This document shows positions 1 to 8,517 of a DNA stretch of 32,381 nt, in pieces. Numbering within the stretch: the stretch's first letter is position 1; each line of letters begins with the position of its first letter. The stretch is from the NCBI GenBank assembly GCA_964446295.1, contig CAYUNR010000013.1, positions 1 through 32,381 on the forward strand, in the 5' to 3' direction. The translations under genes and the position numbers were made by a program. This DNA comes from CAITNM01 sp964446295 (GTDB lineage Bacteria; Pseudomonadota; Alphaproteobacteria; Paracaedibacterales; CAITNM01). Under the pieces are notes generated by a model, which was not told the origin of the DNA, made no database searches, and saw nothing but the letters and a program-made list of their open reading frames with translations.

Positions 1-678
1 GTGCTGCCTGAACCTGTTGCAATGGGATATGTTCGCTGCTCAACTAAGCCAGGATTTATTTTAATCAATACTCAACCCACAACCCTCAACACAACTCTTC
101 ATGATTGGTATGTAAAATCTACCGGCGTTTTAGATTTTGAGTGGTCAGAACGGGCGCAACGGTTACTTACTCGGTGTGACGTAAGCGTGCATGCGCACGG
201 TTCAAATCATTTCATGCATTTAGAACAGAAAAAAAAGCAAACTCTCAAAAGTGAAATTATTCATGAAAAAGGTCATGCGTTTTTCTCAGGAGAATACCAA
301 ATAAATTGCAGTCCAAATAAGAATGACTTATATGGTGCTGTTTTACAGGTTAAGCGAGATTTGTATATTTCTCCAAACGGTGATATCCGAGGAGAAGAAT
401 TTTTTATTTTATCTCAACTAGGGCAGGGGAGTGTGCGTTTTTTAGCAGCTCCAGAGCTAGAGTGGCGAATAGTCCATGAAACCGAAAGCGCCTTCTTATG
501 CAGAAAAACTAGTGAAGAAAAATCACAAAAACCACAACATTTGAAAAAATTTTTATGCCAAGCTGATGCACAATTACATATAGTAGACGTTTTAGGTTTT
601 AATGCATTGTGTGTAACATTTCCTTTAAATGCTAATCAACAAACATCTGTAAAATGGGCGCTATCACCTATTAGCTAA
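1..678 (+). CDS. Hypothetical protein, start not defined (open at window edge)
   Basis: The reading frame is open from the first base and runs 225 codons to TAA. A GTG lies exactly at base 1, but the frame may continue upstream, so the N-terminus is unknown. I recognise no family. The product is mixed hydrophilic without an obvious membrane segment, with scattered cysteines and a His-containing stretch (SVHAHGSNHFMHLEQ, about residues 62-76) followed by a Lys-rich run. Its last 8 bases overlap the 3' end of the convergent hydrolase gene. Codon use looks like that of its neighbours. It is probably a real gene because the frame is long in AT-rich DNA, but its function is unknown. Confidence 0.6.
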   Translation: MLPEPVAMGYVRCSTKPGFILINTQPTTLNTTLHDWYVKSTGVLDFEWSERAQRLLTRCDVSVHAHGSNHFMHLEQKKKQTLKSEIIHEKGHAFFSGEYQINCSPNKNDLYGAVLQVKRDLYISPNGDIRGEEFFILSQLGQGSVRFLAAPELEWRIVHETESAFLCRKTSEEKSQKPQHLKKFLCQADAQLHIVDVLGFNALCVTFPLNANQQTSVKWALSPIS

Positions 679-2284
679 CCTTTTTAAAGATAGGATTGCT
701 TCCTTCATGCAAAAAGCTTACATAAGCCAATGTTTGCCCCTTTTCATCTGATCCAAATTCAATAAAGTGTGGGTCCGTGCGCGACATGTTGCCGTTAAAT
801 TCCCAGCCATTAAGCGTAAATTCATCGGCATTCCAGTGCACAATTTTGCATGACTTATCTTTTATTTTAAGCCGCAACCCATTTTCTGTTGCTTCAATTT
901 TCATTTCTCCGTACAGCTCATTAGTGTAGGTGCCCACATAAAATTTATCAGCTTTTTTGGGAGATGGGCTCTGAAGCTTCTTATTGGATCTTTGTGCAAT
1001 TATTTTTTTAAAAGTTTGATCTTTTTTTTCTAAATATTCTTTACTCCAGTCTCGCTCTTCAAGTTCCAAGAAGAAATTTAAAAAGACATTACGTAAGGCT
1101 TCCGGAAATAAATTCAAATTGAAATGCCCTAGGTTTGTTAAAATGCCAACAGCAAACCCAGCAGAAGGGCACATAAACATAAAGCTTCGTTGTCCTGTAT
1201 ATCCACCCATATGTTCAAATACATGTGCAGTATTTTCTCCAACTCCATAGTCGTACATAAACCAGCCCATTCCATATCCCACATCTTTCATTAATTCTGG
1301 GGGGAATTGCATATCCTTCGGTTTAATTTTTGTGTGCTTAACCACAGATTTGCGCATGGCATTTATGTGTTCCACTGGAATAATTTGAACACCATTATGC
1401 TTTCCGTTATTTAGCTGACATTGAAGCCAAATTCCAAAGTCATGCGCGCTTGTGTTTATGCCAGAGGTGGAAGGAAATACATATACTAAAGGATCGAGTC
1501 CTATGCAAACAGCATTGCCTTCTAAATCTTTATCATGGCAAAGAGCTATATTTTCATCAAATCCAAAAATTCTTTTTACTGAGTTCCAAAGTGAATTCTC
1601 TTGTTTAATAAGTGTGTATCCGGCAGAGCTTCTTGTCATGCCTAATGGCTGATAGATATATTCTCTTAAAAGCTCTTCATAGCTCTTGTGAGTAACTTCT
1701 TCCATGACTAACCCCATGAAGCCAAACATTTGGTTGCTGTACGTGTAGTCTTCTCTAAATCGGCTATCAAACGGAATTTGGTGAATTTTTTCTATAATTT
1801 CTTTCGTTGAAAGCCCAGCCTTCATTAAACTGTCGCCTGCAAAGCTTCCAATTCCCATGCGATGACTGATTAAATCTTGTAAGGTTGCGTTTTCGGAAGC
1901 TTCCTTATTGGCCAATTTAAAGTTAGGTATATATTTCCTAACTGAGTCTTGCAGTGAAAAGAATTTTTTTGCTTCAAGGATTCCAGCGAGAGAAGCTGTA
2001 AAATTTTTGGTAAGCGACGCTACTTGAAAAAGGGTATGCTCGTTAACGGGCTTGTTTTTCTTCACTTCTCTGGTGCCAAACCCCTTGCTTAACAAAACTT
2101 TATCTGGGGTAACAATCACCACAGCCATACCCGGGATGGCCCATGCGGGCATATTTTTCTCTATATACTGCACAAATTTGGGTAAAAACTGATTAATACG
2201 TTGTTCTGTGGTCGTTGCAGCGGTCGTTGCAGCAGACAATGCAAAACTACAAATAATTTGAACAATAAGAAAATATTTGAACAT
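671..2284 (-). CDS. Exported serine beta-lactamase-family hydrolase with DUF3471-like C-terminal domain
   Basis: This 537-residue protein belongs to the class C beta-lactamase/D-alanyl peptidase fold (serine hydrolase, PF00144 type). Residues 1-20 form a signal peptide, so it acts in the periplasm or beyond. The nucleophile motif SxxK is S90-L-T-K93, the second motif YxN is Y182-S-N184, and the third motif is H358-M-G-G361. A C-terminal segment from about residue 450 (FYVGTYTNELYGEMKI) resembles the beta-rich DUF3471 domain often appended to these hydrolases. Family members cleave D-amino-acid peptides, esters or beta-lactams, so the substrate cannot be read from sequence and a resistance role should not be assumed. 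It starts with ATG and is divergent from the gene at 2404. Confidence 0.9.
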   Translation of the reverse strand: MFKYFLIVQIICSFALSAATTAATTTEQRINQFLPKFVQYIEKNMPAWAIPGMAVVIVTPDKVLLSKGFGTREVKKNKPVNEHTLFQVASLTKNFTASLAGILEAKKFFSLQDSVRKYIPNFKLANKEASENATLQDLISHRMGIGSFAGDSLMKAGLSTKEIIEKIHQIPFDSRFREDYTYSNQMFGFMGLVMEEVTHKSYEELLREYIYQPLGMTRSSAGYTLIKQENSLWNSVKRIFGFDENIALCHDKDLEGNAVCIGLDPLVYVFPSTSGINTSAHDFGIWLQCQLNNGKHNGVQIIPVEHINAMRKSVVKHTKIKPKDMQFPPELMKDVGYGMGWFMYDYGVGENTAHVFEHMGGYTGQRSFMFMCPSAGFAVGILTNLGHFNLNLFPEALRNVFLNFFLELEERDWSKEYLEKKDQTFKKIIAQRSNKKLQSPSPKKADKFYVGTYTNELYGEMKIEATENGLRLKIKDKSCKIVHWNADEFTLNGWEFNGNMSRTDPHFIEFGSDEKGQTLAYVSFLHEGSNPIFKKVS

Positions 2285-2403
2285 AACGAGAACCTTCTAA
2301 ATAAGCGTATCTTAATCTTTAAATGAATAAAATTGATAATTTATTAATAATTAACTGATAACTTCAAATTAAGTATAACAAAAAGTTTTGTCGTGGAGAA
2401 GTT

Positions 2404-2907
2404 ATGGGGCCAATGTTGTTATTAGTTCTAGGTATATTAAGTGCCGTGGGGTTTAGTCTTTATCAGTTTGGTGAACATCATCGTTTTGATATTGTCCCAG
2501 ATGCCAAAGGTGGCATTTTCATTCTCGATAAAAAGTCAGCAGCAATAAATTATTGCAATGATAAAACATGTTCACTTGTTGGTAATGGGGCGCTGCCTAG
2601 CCAAATAATGCATAATCCCTCGGCGCTAGCTTCGATGCAAGGCGCTATTATGGGCGCTCCAGCAGCAGTGTCAGCTCCACAAGCAGGGCAGGCGCCAAAT
2701 GGAATGAATGCAAATATTGCAGCTTCCGGAGATGTCAACGCTGCCCAGGCAGATGTGGCGACTGCTGTGCATGATGATGGCGATGTTCAAAACGCTGATG
2801 CTGAAGCAGCGCCCCCAGAAGCAGAAGCTCCTCATCCTGACGAAGCAGAGCAACCAGCAGACGCTGCTGCGGAAGCTGCAGCACCAGAAGGGTATGCATT
2901 TAACTAA
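2404..2907 (+). CDS. Membrane-anchored Ala/Pro/Glu-rich hypothetical protein
   Basis: The product has 167 residues. An N-terminal hydrophobic helix (residues 2-20) would act as a membrane anchor or uncleaved signal. It is followed by a short globular part with two cysteines (CNDKTC, about residues 51-56). From about residue 75 the chain is low complexity, rich in Ala, Pro, Glu and Asp, and probably disordered and acidic. The start ATG is preceded by a good ribosome binding site (GGAG seven bases upstream). It has no recognisable family. The layout of an anchor plus an acidic disordered tail recurs in other orphans of this window, which suggests an envelope or exported role by inference only. 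Confidence 0.7.
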   Translation: MGPMLLLVLGILSAVGFSLYQFGEHHRFDIVPDAKGGIFILDKKSAAINYCNDKTCSLVGNGALPSQIMHNPSALASMQGAIMGAPAAVSAPQAGQAPNGMNANIAASGDVNAAQADVATAVHDDGDVQNADAEAAPPEAEAPHPDEAEQPADAAAEAAAPEGYAFN

Positions 2908-2957
2908 ACACACCCAGAGATAGTTTTGCGCAGCTGAACTATCAAACATTAAGATTG

Positions 2958-2973
2958 CATAATCTAGATTATG
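2958..2973. promoter_or_regulatory. Perfect 16-bp palindrome, possible operator
   Basis: CATAATCTAGATTATG is its own reverse complement and lies in the 196-base gap between two plus-strand genes, about 43 bases upstream of the first DnaA-box-like site. A dimeric regulator could bind it, but no regulator is identified. Confidence 0.35.
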
Positions 2974-3015
2974 GAAAATAATTATATAGCCCAGTTCCCA
3001 GAGGGTCTGTATATC

Positions 3016-3037
3016 TGTGGACAACTTCTGTGGATAA
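3016..3037 (-). promoter_or_regulatory. Two adjacent DnaA-box-like sites
   Basis: Read on the minus strand, TTATCCACA (3029-3037) is the classical DnaA box and TTGTCCACA (3016-3024) differs from it at one base. They sit 13 bp apart in the same orientation in an intergenic AT-rich region. DnaA binding here would mean either DnaA control of the downstream thioredoxin-fold gene or part of a replication origin. The sites are seen directly; the role is inference. Confidence 0.5.
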
Positions 3038-3103
3038 ATATTCTGCTTGAGCTGCACCAAAGCCTTTGCTCTAATTACACATATAGTTTTTAAATGCACA
3101 TAT

Positions 3104-3748
3104 ATGTTCGTAGTTGCGCCGTTACTATTTTGGGCTTGGTTGAATAACGAATCCCCAATTTACTCAAGAGACACTAAAGACAAAGCTGAGGTTGTAAAAG
3201 CAACCGAGGACAAAAAAAGTAAAAGTAAAGGCATTACCAAGAAAGTGCCAGCAGACAAAGCAATGGAAATTATGCTTGAACATGGATTCCTTCCGCAGTT
3301 ATCACCAGTATATGTCCCTGCCCTAATCATTAATGTGCAAACTTCAAGCGCTAAGCATTTTCACGGGATAAACTATAAGGATTCCAAAAAGCCGGTTCTT
3401 TTACATTTTTGGGCTACTTGGTGTGGTCCTTGCAAGCAGGAGCTTCCATTTTTTGCCGAATTCGTGAATGCACAAGATATAATAGATGTCTATACAATAA
3501 CTTCTGAGCTAAAAGAAAGTAACGCTGATACAGCAACCAAAATCTGGAATTTTTATAACGCACACAATATAAAAGGTCTTAATGTCTGCACCGATTTTCA
3601 TAATAAGCTAGCATCGCTATTTGAGGTTAGCGGCATACCTGCAACCATCCTTATATCAGCCAATGGGCAGTTGCTGGGAAGGTTTTTAGGCGCAACCGAT
3701 TGGGCAAACCCAGAATTGTCTGCCGCGTTAGTTTCTTATTTGGGATGA
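3104..3748 (+). CDS. Thioredoxin-fold protein, TlpA/ResA-like
   Basis: From the ATG at 3104 the product has 214 residues. A short hydrophobic N-terminus (residues 1-13) would anchor it in the inner membrane or export it, followed by a charged linker (residues 18-50). The thioredoxin domain carries the redox motif W-C107-G-P-C110 in FWATWCGPCKQELPFF, and the cis-Pro site appears in SGIPATILI near the C-terminus. Family members reduce or isomerise disulfides in the periplasm, often for cytochrome c maturation, which fits the ccmC at the right edge of the window. An in-frame TTG at 3047 would add 19 residues, but it has no better ribosome binding site and spoils the signal-like start. Confidence 0.85.
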   Translation: MFVVAPLLFWAWLNNESPIYSRDTKDKAEVVKATEDKKSKSKGITKKVPADKAMEIMLEHGFLPQLSPVYVPALIINVQTSSAKHFHGINYKDSKKPVLLHFWATWCGPCKQELPFFAEFVNAQDIIDVYTITSELKESNADTATKIWNFYNAHNIKGLNVCTDFHNKLASLFEVSGIPATILISANGQLLGRFLGATDWANPELSAALVSYLG

Positions 3749-3766
3749 TTATTTGAATAAATTCAT

Positions 3767-4237
3767 TCATAATTCCAGCTCCATAACTGTTACAGGGTGG
3801 GATTTAAATTCATCCATGCCTATTTTCTTCCATCCAAGCTGTTCGTAATACATGGTTACAGCAGGATCAAAAGCAAGCAAGTAAAGTTTTTCAAAACCTA
3901 GAGCTTTTGCTTTCTGGAATGCCACATCAACCAGCATTTTGCCGATTCCCTGTTTTTGATATTTTGGGTCAACAACCAAATCACCGAGCCAAGGTCCTAA
4001 ATCTGGTCGAATACCACTATTTAATTCCAGTGTGCATGAACCTACAGGAATTTGATCATATATTGCAATGTAAGTAAGAGGCATATCATGTTGAAGCTCT
4101 TCATAATATAAAGATTCAATTTCTTCTATTCCAATCTCTGGCATCCAAATTTTACCTAATACTTCATGCCAAATATTTGCAAGTGCTGGTATGGCGTGGG
4201 GATGATTCTTCAGAAGATCGACTTCTATTTTGATCAC
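3767..4237 (-). CDS. GNAT-family N-acetyltransferase
   Basis: This 156-residue single-domain acetyltransferase uses acetyl-CoA to acetylate an amine. Motif A is clear: LGDLVVDPKYQKQGIGK (about residues 84-100), with the Q-x-x-G-x-G/A pyrophosphate-binding loop. Motif B follows (LYLLAFDPAVTMYYEQLGW). The start is GTG and overlaps the TGA stop of the upstream dehydrogenase as GTGA, so translation is probably coupled. The acceptor substrate is unknown. Its place as third gene of a nucleotide-sugar operon suggests acetylation of an amino sugar, but stand-alone GNATs of this type are common and this is only inference. Confidence 0.85.
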   Translation of the reverse strand: MIKIEVDLLKNHPHAIPALANIWHEVLGKIWMPEIGIEEIESLYYEELQHDMPLTYIAIYDQIPVGSCTLELNSGIRPDLGPWLGDLVVDPKYQKQGIGKMLVDVAFQKAKALGFEKLYLLAFDPAVTMYYEQLGWKKIGMDEFKSHPVTVMELEL

Positions 4238-5493
4238 AACGTCCAGTAATTAAATCCAGCTGGTGGAGATTGGCGCCAAATCGCTTTCAGGTCAAACACC
4301 CAGCCTTGTGGGGTTAAAAATCGCGAAAAATCAGCGCTGCTAAACTGACAATATAAATCATGAGGTACAGCACCAACAATACCATCGTAATGGGTATTGG
4401 TTTCTAATGTTGGAACCAGGTCATAATTGAAGAATTGACTTGCTTCCTTAGGGTCTGCACAGGCATCGTGCACATCTACCTGATGTCCACGCTTTTTTAG
4501 TGCTTCAACTAAATCAACAACTTTTGTGTTACGTAAATCTGGTACGTTTTCCTTAAACGTTAACCCTAACACTAACAACCGTAACGGGCGCCCTGCCCTT
4601 TGGGTCATGATGTCGGCCAATTCATTTGCCATTGATTCATTAATTGAACGACCAGCTAAAATCATTTGTGGGTCATGCCCAAGCGACTTTGATGCTTGCG
4701 CTAGGTAATACGGATCCACCCCAATGCAATGCCCGCCTACAAGACCAGGCAAAAACTTCAAAAAGTTCCACTTGGTAGATGCGGCATCAAGCACATCGTA
4801 GATAGAAATATTCATTTTTGAAAAAATCAGGGAAATTTCATTCATGAAGGCAATGTTGATATCACGTTGCGTATTTTCAATAACCTTAGCGGCTTCTGCG
4901 GCCTTAATGGTTTTGGCAATGAATATATTGTTGTTATTCATTTCCCCATAAATTTTTGCAATTTTTTGCGCAATCTCAGGGGTTTGGGCGGCAACAACTT
5001 TAGTGATTTTTTCAACTGTATGAACCTTATCACCTGGGTTAATGCGTTCTGGTGAATAGCCTAAATAAAAATCTACACCAGCTTTAAGGCCAGATACTTT
5101 TTCCAAAATTGGTCCACAGAAATCTTCGGTAACACCTGGGTAAACTGTGCTTTCATAAACGATTATAGAGCCTTTAGAGATGATTTCTCCAAGCGCTGTT
5201 GATGCTTTGCGCAACGGTTCAAGGTCAGGCGTATTAGAGTCATCAACCGGTGTTGGTACTGTTACAATGAATACATCGCAGCCAAGCATAGAATTAGCAT
5301 CTGTTGAAACTTGCAAACTGCTTTTCTTTAAAACATCGCTTTCAATTTCATTGGTGCGGTCATAACCTTCTTTAATTTCACGAATACGGTGCTCTGAAAC
5401 GTCATATCCAACAACCTTATAGCTTTTTGCCAAAGCAACCGCTAATGGCAAGCCTACATAGCCAAGCCCAACAACTGCAATTTTAGATTCCAT
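4234..5493 (-). CDS. UDP-N-acetyl-hexosamine 6-dehydrogenase (TviB/WbpO type nucleotide-sugar dehydrogenase)
   Basis: The enzyme has 419 residues from the ATG at 5493. It oxidises C6 of a UDP-sugar twice with NAD+ to a uronic acid. The Rossmann motif is VVGLGYVGLPLA near the N-terminus. The catalytic cysteine is C256 in GLVGGHCIGVDPYYL, and the family signatures YESTVYPG and GYSPERINPG are present. The pattern is closest to the UDP-GlcNAc/UDP-GalNAc dehydrogenases rather than UDP-glucose dehydrogenase. The frame is open 30 codons further upstream inside the epimerase gene, but the ATG at 5493 matches the normal family N-terminus. It overlaps the epimerase stop by 11 bases and the GNAT start by 4, forming one coupled operon. 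Confidence 0.93.
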   Translation of the reverse strand: MESKIAVVGLGYVGLPLAVALAKSYKVVGYDVSEHRIREIKEGYDRTNEIESDVLKKSSLQVSTDANSMLGCDVFIVTVPTPVDDSNTPDLEPLRKASTALGEIISKGSIIVYESTVYPGVTEDFCGPILEKVSGLKAGVDFYLGYSPERINPGDKVHTVEKITKVVAAQTPEIAQKIAKIYGEMNNNNIFIAKTIKAAEAAKVIENTQRDINIAFMNEISLIFSKMNISIYDVLDAASTKWNFLKFLPGLVGGHCIGVDPYYLAQASKSLGHDPQMILAGRSINESMANELADIMTQRAGRPLRLLVLGLTFKENVPDLRNTKVVDLVEALKKRGHQVDVHDACADPKEASQFFNYDLVPTLETNTHYDGIVGAVPHDLYCQFSSADFSRFLTPQGWVFDLKAIWRQSPPAGFNYWTL

Positions 5494-6451
5494 AGTATTC
5501 CTTGTACCATTCAACAAATTTTTTAAGACCGTCTTCAATGTTTGTTTTAGGTTCGAACCCAAAATCACGACGGGTGGCTTCAATATCAGCTATTGTTTCC
5601 TTAACATCGCCAGGCTGCATAGGCATTAAATTACGCACACCTTTTTTGCCTAAATGTTTTTCTAGCACATCAATGAAATGCATTAACTCTGCAGATTGAT
5701 CATTGCCAATATTGTATAAACCGTAAGGGACATCACCTTTTGGAGGGTGGCTTAAACTGCCCAAAATACCGTTCACAATATCATCAATATAAGTGAAATT
5801 CCGACGCATTTGGCCATTGTTATAAACAGGAATTGGCTGATCGTTTAAAATAGCGTTTGCAAAAATAAAGGCAGCCATATCAGGCCTGCCCCATGGGCCA
5901 TAAACCGTAAAAAAGCGTAATCCAGTTGAAGGAATTTTAAAAAGGTGCGCATAAGCGTGCGTCATTAATTCGCAACATTTTTTGGTCGCAGCATATAAGG
6001 AAATAGGACTGTCGGTTCTGTCATCCACACTAAATGGCATTTTTGTATTTGCCCCATAAACCGACGACGTGCTTGCATACACTAAGTGCTTTAACCCAGG
6101 CAATGCCTTGCTTAATTCCAAAATATTCAGGTGCCCTGTTACGTTAGAATCAACGTAGGCATGGGGATTTTCTATGGAATATCTAACTCCAGCTTGCGCT
6201 GCTAAATGAATAATATATTCAATTTTTGGATGTTTTATAGCCAAGTTAACGACGGATTCTTTATTGATAATATCCAATTTATAAAAAATAAAATTATCAA
6301 AGGCCTGAAGCTGCTTTAGCCGAGCATGTTTTAAAATGGGATCATAATATTCGTTAAGGTTATCAATACCAACAACTTCCCCACCTTGTTTTAAAAGCGT
6401 AAGAGATGTGTGGAACCCAATAAAACCGGCACATCCGGTGACTAATATCAT
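5483..6451 (-). CDS. NAD-dependent epimerase, UDP-glucuronate 4-epimerase type
   Basis: This is a 322-residue short-chain dehydrogenase/reductase-type sugar epimerase. The NAD-binding motif is TGCAGFIG (residues 5-12). The catalytic residues are S/T in ASTSSVYG (about 127-129) and Y153-x3-K157. The segment NEYYDPILKHARL is typical of the CapI/GAE-type UDP-glucuronate 4-epimerases, so the likely reaction is inversion at C4 of a UDP-uronic acid (for example GlcA to GalA, or the N-acetylated forms as in TviC). It is the first gene of the operon with the dehydrogenase, which would supply its substrate. Together they give a uronic acid donor for LPS or capsule. Confidence 0.92.
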   Translation of the reverse strand: MILVTGCAGFIGFHTSLTLLKQGGEVVGIDNLNEYYDPILKHARLKQLQAFDNFIFYKLDIINKESVVNLAIKHPKIEYIIHLAAQAGVRYSIENPHAYVDSNVTGHLNILELSKALPGLKHLVYASTSSVYGANTKMPFSVDDRTDSPISLYAATKKCCELMTHAYAHLFKIPSTGLRFFTVYGPWGRPDMAAFIFANAILNDQPIPVYNNGQMRRNFTYIDDIVNGILGSLSHPPKGDVPYGLYNIGNDQSAELMHFIDVLEKHLGKKGVRNLMPMQPGDVKETIADIEATRRDFGFEPKTNIEDGLKKFVEWYKEYYGI

Positions 6452-6596
6452 TTAAGATCTTCTATTTTTTTATAAGGTACATATTGTCATGAAAGATGCC
6501 CAGAATCAAGTTCAAAGCTTTTTGCACTATAGTGCCTTAATGACATTTTAATTAAGGGATAGCATAATTATACAGAACTTTTATTTTTGGTATTTT

Positions 6597-7370
6597 ATGA
6601 AAGAAATTTTTACAATTTTAGCGGTTCTATTATTTTCTCTACCTTTAAGCGCTGTAGACAACAAGGACCCCTTAGAAATTGATCAAAATAATGGTGCTAG
6701 CAATGTAACACGTCCCGGGTATTTTTATAGTAGTTTGCAAGAATTTAGTCACGTAGCAGGTAATTCGTTGCTGTATTTAGGTGCAGGAGGAGTAGCAGCA
6801 AGCGTATTTCTAAATTATGACGCAGAAAAATATGCCAAGCCCTTTATCATTGGGTCGCTTGCGTGTTTTGCTGGCGGGGTGCTTTTCAAAAGTATTGAGC
6901 AATGGGTGAAAAATATGCACTGGATTGATAAATTAGCTCAAGATAATCTTGAGACATATCATCAGGCGTCTCTTAAAAAAATAGATGAACAACAGCCCGG
7001 ATCGGCAACAGCAACCGCTCAAATTCTTACCGAAACCTTTATAGACGTTGAATCAGCCATTAAGCCTCTTCCAATCCCAGTTGTATCTGCTTTAGTTGAG
7101 ATGGCACCTGTCAGAGCTAACGACTCTACAATTACGGTTGAAGATCCTTTAGCGCAACAGAAACAAACAGTAGGTGCGCCTGTGTCTGATAACGACAAAG
7201 ATACAGAAGATGATGACAGCGACACTTTTGATGATTGGGATGCAGTAAAAGCCCCAGCCTCACCGGTGTCAAAAGGAACAGATTATAGTCTTAGTAATGC
7301 TATGCAATACATAGGAAGAGTAACTACGCCTTATCTCTCCTGGCTGTATGGAAAACAAAATACAAACTAG
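6597..7370 (+). CDS. Exported hypothetical protein with acidic C-terminal region
   Basis: The product has 257 residues with a typical signal peptide (residues 1-19, ending LPLSA). A hydrophobic Gly/Ala-rich stretch at about residues 55-100 could form one or two membrane helices. The second half is polar, with an acidic cluster (TEDDDSDTFDDWD, about 202-214). It has no recognisable domain. No clear Shine-Dalgarno sequence precedes the ATG. It ends next to a GC-rich hairpin and is convergent with the HIT gene. Confidence 0.75.
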   Translation: MKEIFTILAVLLFSLPLSAVDNKDPLEIDQNNGASNVTRPGYFYSSLQEFSHVAGNSLLYLGAGGVAASVFLNYDAEKYAKPFIIGSLACFAGGVLFKSIEQWVKNMHWIDKLAQDNLETYHQASLKKIDEQQPGSATATAQILTETFIDVESAIKPLPIPVVSALVEMAPVRANDSTITVEDPLAQQKQTVGAPVSDNDKDTEDDDSDTFDDWDAVKAPASPVSKGTDYSLSNAMQYIGRVTTPYLSWLYGKQNTN

Positions 7371-7383
7371 AAAATACGCGTAA

Positions 7384-7400
7384 GAGGGCCCCCTGCCCTC
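7384..7400. terminator. GC-rich hairpin between convergent genes
   Basis: GAGGGC and GCCCTC form a perfect 6-bp stem around a 5-base loop just after the stop of the orphan gene and touching the stop of the HIT gene. There is no T-run on either side, so it is a weak candidate for a shared terminator. Confidence 0.4.
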
Positions 7401-7821
7401 AAATTGCTGCTAATTTAAATGCGTTTTGAATGCGGAGAATCTGTTTTTCGCGTTCTTCCACGGAATAAGTACTTTCTACGCCGCAATACCAAACCGGGCG
7501 CGGCCAAGCACCATCATCTTCAAATCTTGCCACCACATGTACGTGTATTTGCGGTACAGCATTGCCAATACTGGCTACATTCAATTTTTTAGGATTATAT
7601 AGCTGACGCATCACCGTGCTAGCTAAGCAAATTTCCTTCATCAACAGTTGTTGCTCTGCTTCGCTTAAATCTACCAGCTCAATAACATTTGTATTGGGAA
7701 CAAGCATTAACCATGGAAATGCAGCATTGTTGCATAGGCGAACTTGGCACAAGCTCAAATTTGTGACATATGCTGAATCTGCTTTTATGCGTGGATCTAC
7801 ATTAATAGTTTCTAATGCCAT
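7399..7821 (-). CDS. HIT-family protein (histidine triad nucleotide hydrolase-like)
   Basis: The product has 140 residues from the ATG at 7821. HIT proteins hydrolyse or transfer nucleotidyl groups from dinucleotides or nucleoside conjugates. The active-site region reads NAVPQIHVHVVARFEDDGAW, so the first His of the usual HxHxH triad is Gln, as I recall for an alphaproteobacterial HIT subfamily. The start ATG overlaps the dnaQ stop as TAATG, implying translational coupling. An alternative start at 7839 would add six residues. The function beyond nucleotide binding is not known. Confidence 0.88.
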   Translation of the reverse strand: MALETINVDPRIKADSAYVTNLSLCQVRLCNNAAFPWLMLVPNTNVIELVDLSEAEQQLLMKEICLASTVMRQLYNPKKLNVASIGNAVPQIHVHVVARFEDDGAWPRPVWYCGVESTYSVEEREKQILRIQNAFKLAAI

Positions 7822-8495
7822 TAGGATATTTTTTTCCACAAAGGATCTTTAAGTAATTTTAAAAATTCTTCGTGTTCGTGGAGTTCATTTTCATTAACCG
7901 CAAATAGTCTTGGTTCGCGATAAACGTTACTTGAAGTAATGGCAGTGGGCTTATCAGCAACTTCTGGCTTGAATAGTTCTGTTTGCCTGCCACCCATAAG
8001 TTCAATATAAACTTCCGACAAAAGCTGGGCGTCAATTAATGCACCATGTTTTGTTCTTTTTGAAAGGTCAATATTAAACCGCTTGCATAACGCATCAAGG
8101 TTGGCTGCTTGGCCTGGAAATTTTTTTCGTGACAAAACTACTGTATCAATTGCTTCTTTAACATCAAGATGTGGCAAATTCACGCGGGAAAACTCCGCAT
8201 TAATAAAACCAATATCAAACGAAGCATTATGAATGACCAAAGTCGCTTCTTGAATAAATTCATGAAATTCCTGAGCAATTGAAGAAAAGGTCGGGAAATC
8301 TTTTAAAAAATCGTAAGTGAGACCTGAAACAGCTGATGCGCCAGGAGAAACGTCTCGTTCAGGATTAACATAACAATGAAAGGTGCGACCAGTTGGTATA
8401 CGGTGAACAAGCTCAACGCATCCTATTTCTGTAATGCGGTGTCCGTCTTTGTGGCTAAGGCCTGTAGTCTCTGTATCTAGGGCAACTTCACGCAT
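7821..8495 (-). CDS. dnaQ: DNA polymerase III epsilon subunit, 3'-5' proofreading exonuclease
   Basis: The protein has 224 residues, close to the usual length of alphaproteobacterial DnaQ. Exo I is ALDTETTGL at the N-terminus (metal ligands D7 and E9). Exo II is in VIHNASFDIGFINAEF, and Exo III is in KHGALIDAQLLSEVYIEL (His and Asp). It proofreads the replicative polymerase in the core with alpha and theta. The C-terminal tail after about residue 180 is the usual region for binding alpha. It is coupled to the HIT gene downstream. A 22-base gap separates it from the YceD gene upstream, so the three genes are probably one transcript. Confidence 0.95.
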   Translation of the reverse strand: MREVALDTETTGLSHKDGHRITEIGCVELVHRIPTGRTFHCYVNPERDVSPGASAVSGLTYDFLKDFPTFSSIAQEFHEFIQEATLVIHNASFDIGFINAEFSRVNLPHLDVKEAIDTVVLSRKKFPGQAANLDALCKRFNIDLSKRTKHGALIDAQLLSEVYIELMGGRQTELFKPEVADKPTAITSSNVYREPRLFAVNENELHEHEEFLKLLKDPLWKKIS

Positions 8496-8517
8496 GTTGA
8501 ACTAACCTTCAAAGGTG

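Noticed and set aside
671..2284. Antibiotic-resistance beta-lactamase
   Set aside because: The fold is shared by many peptidases and esterases. The DUF3471-like C-terminus and chromosomal setting do not support a resistance claim.
3047..3103. N-terminal extension of the thioredoxin-fold protein from a TTG
   Set aside because: No better ribosome binding site, and it places 19 residues before the signal-like helix.
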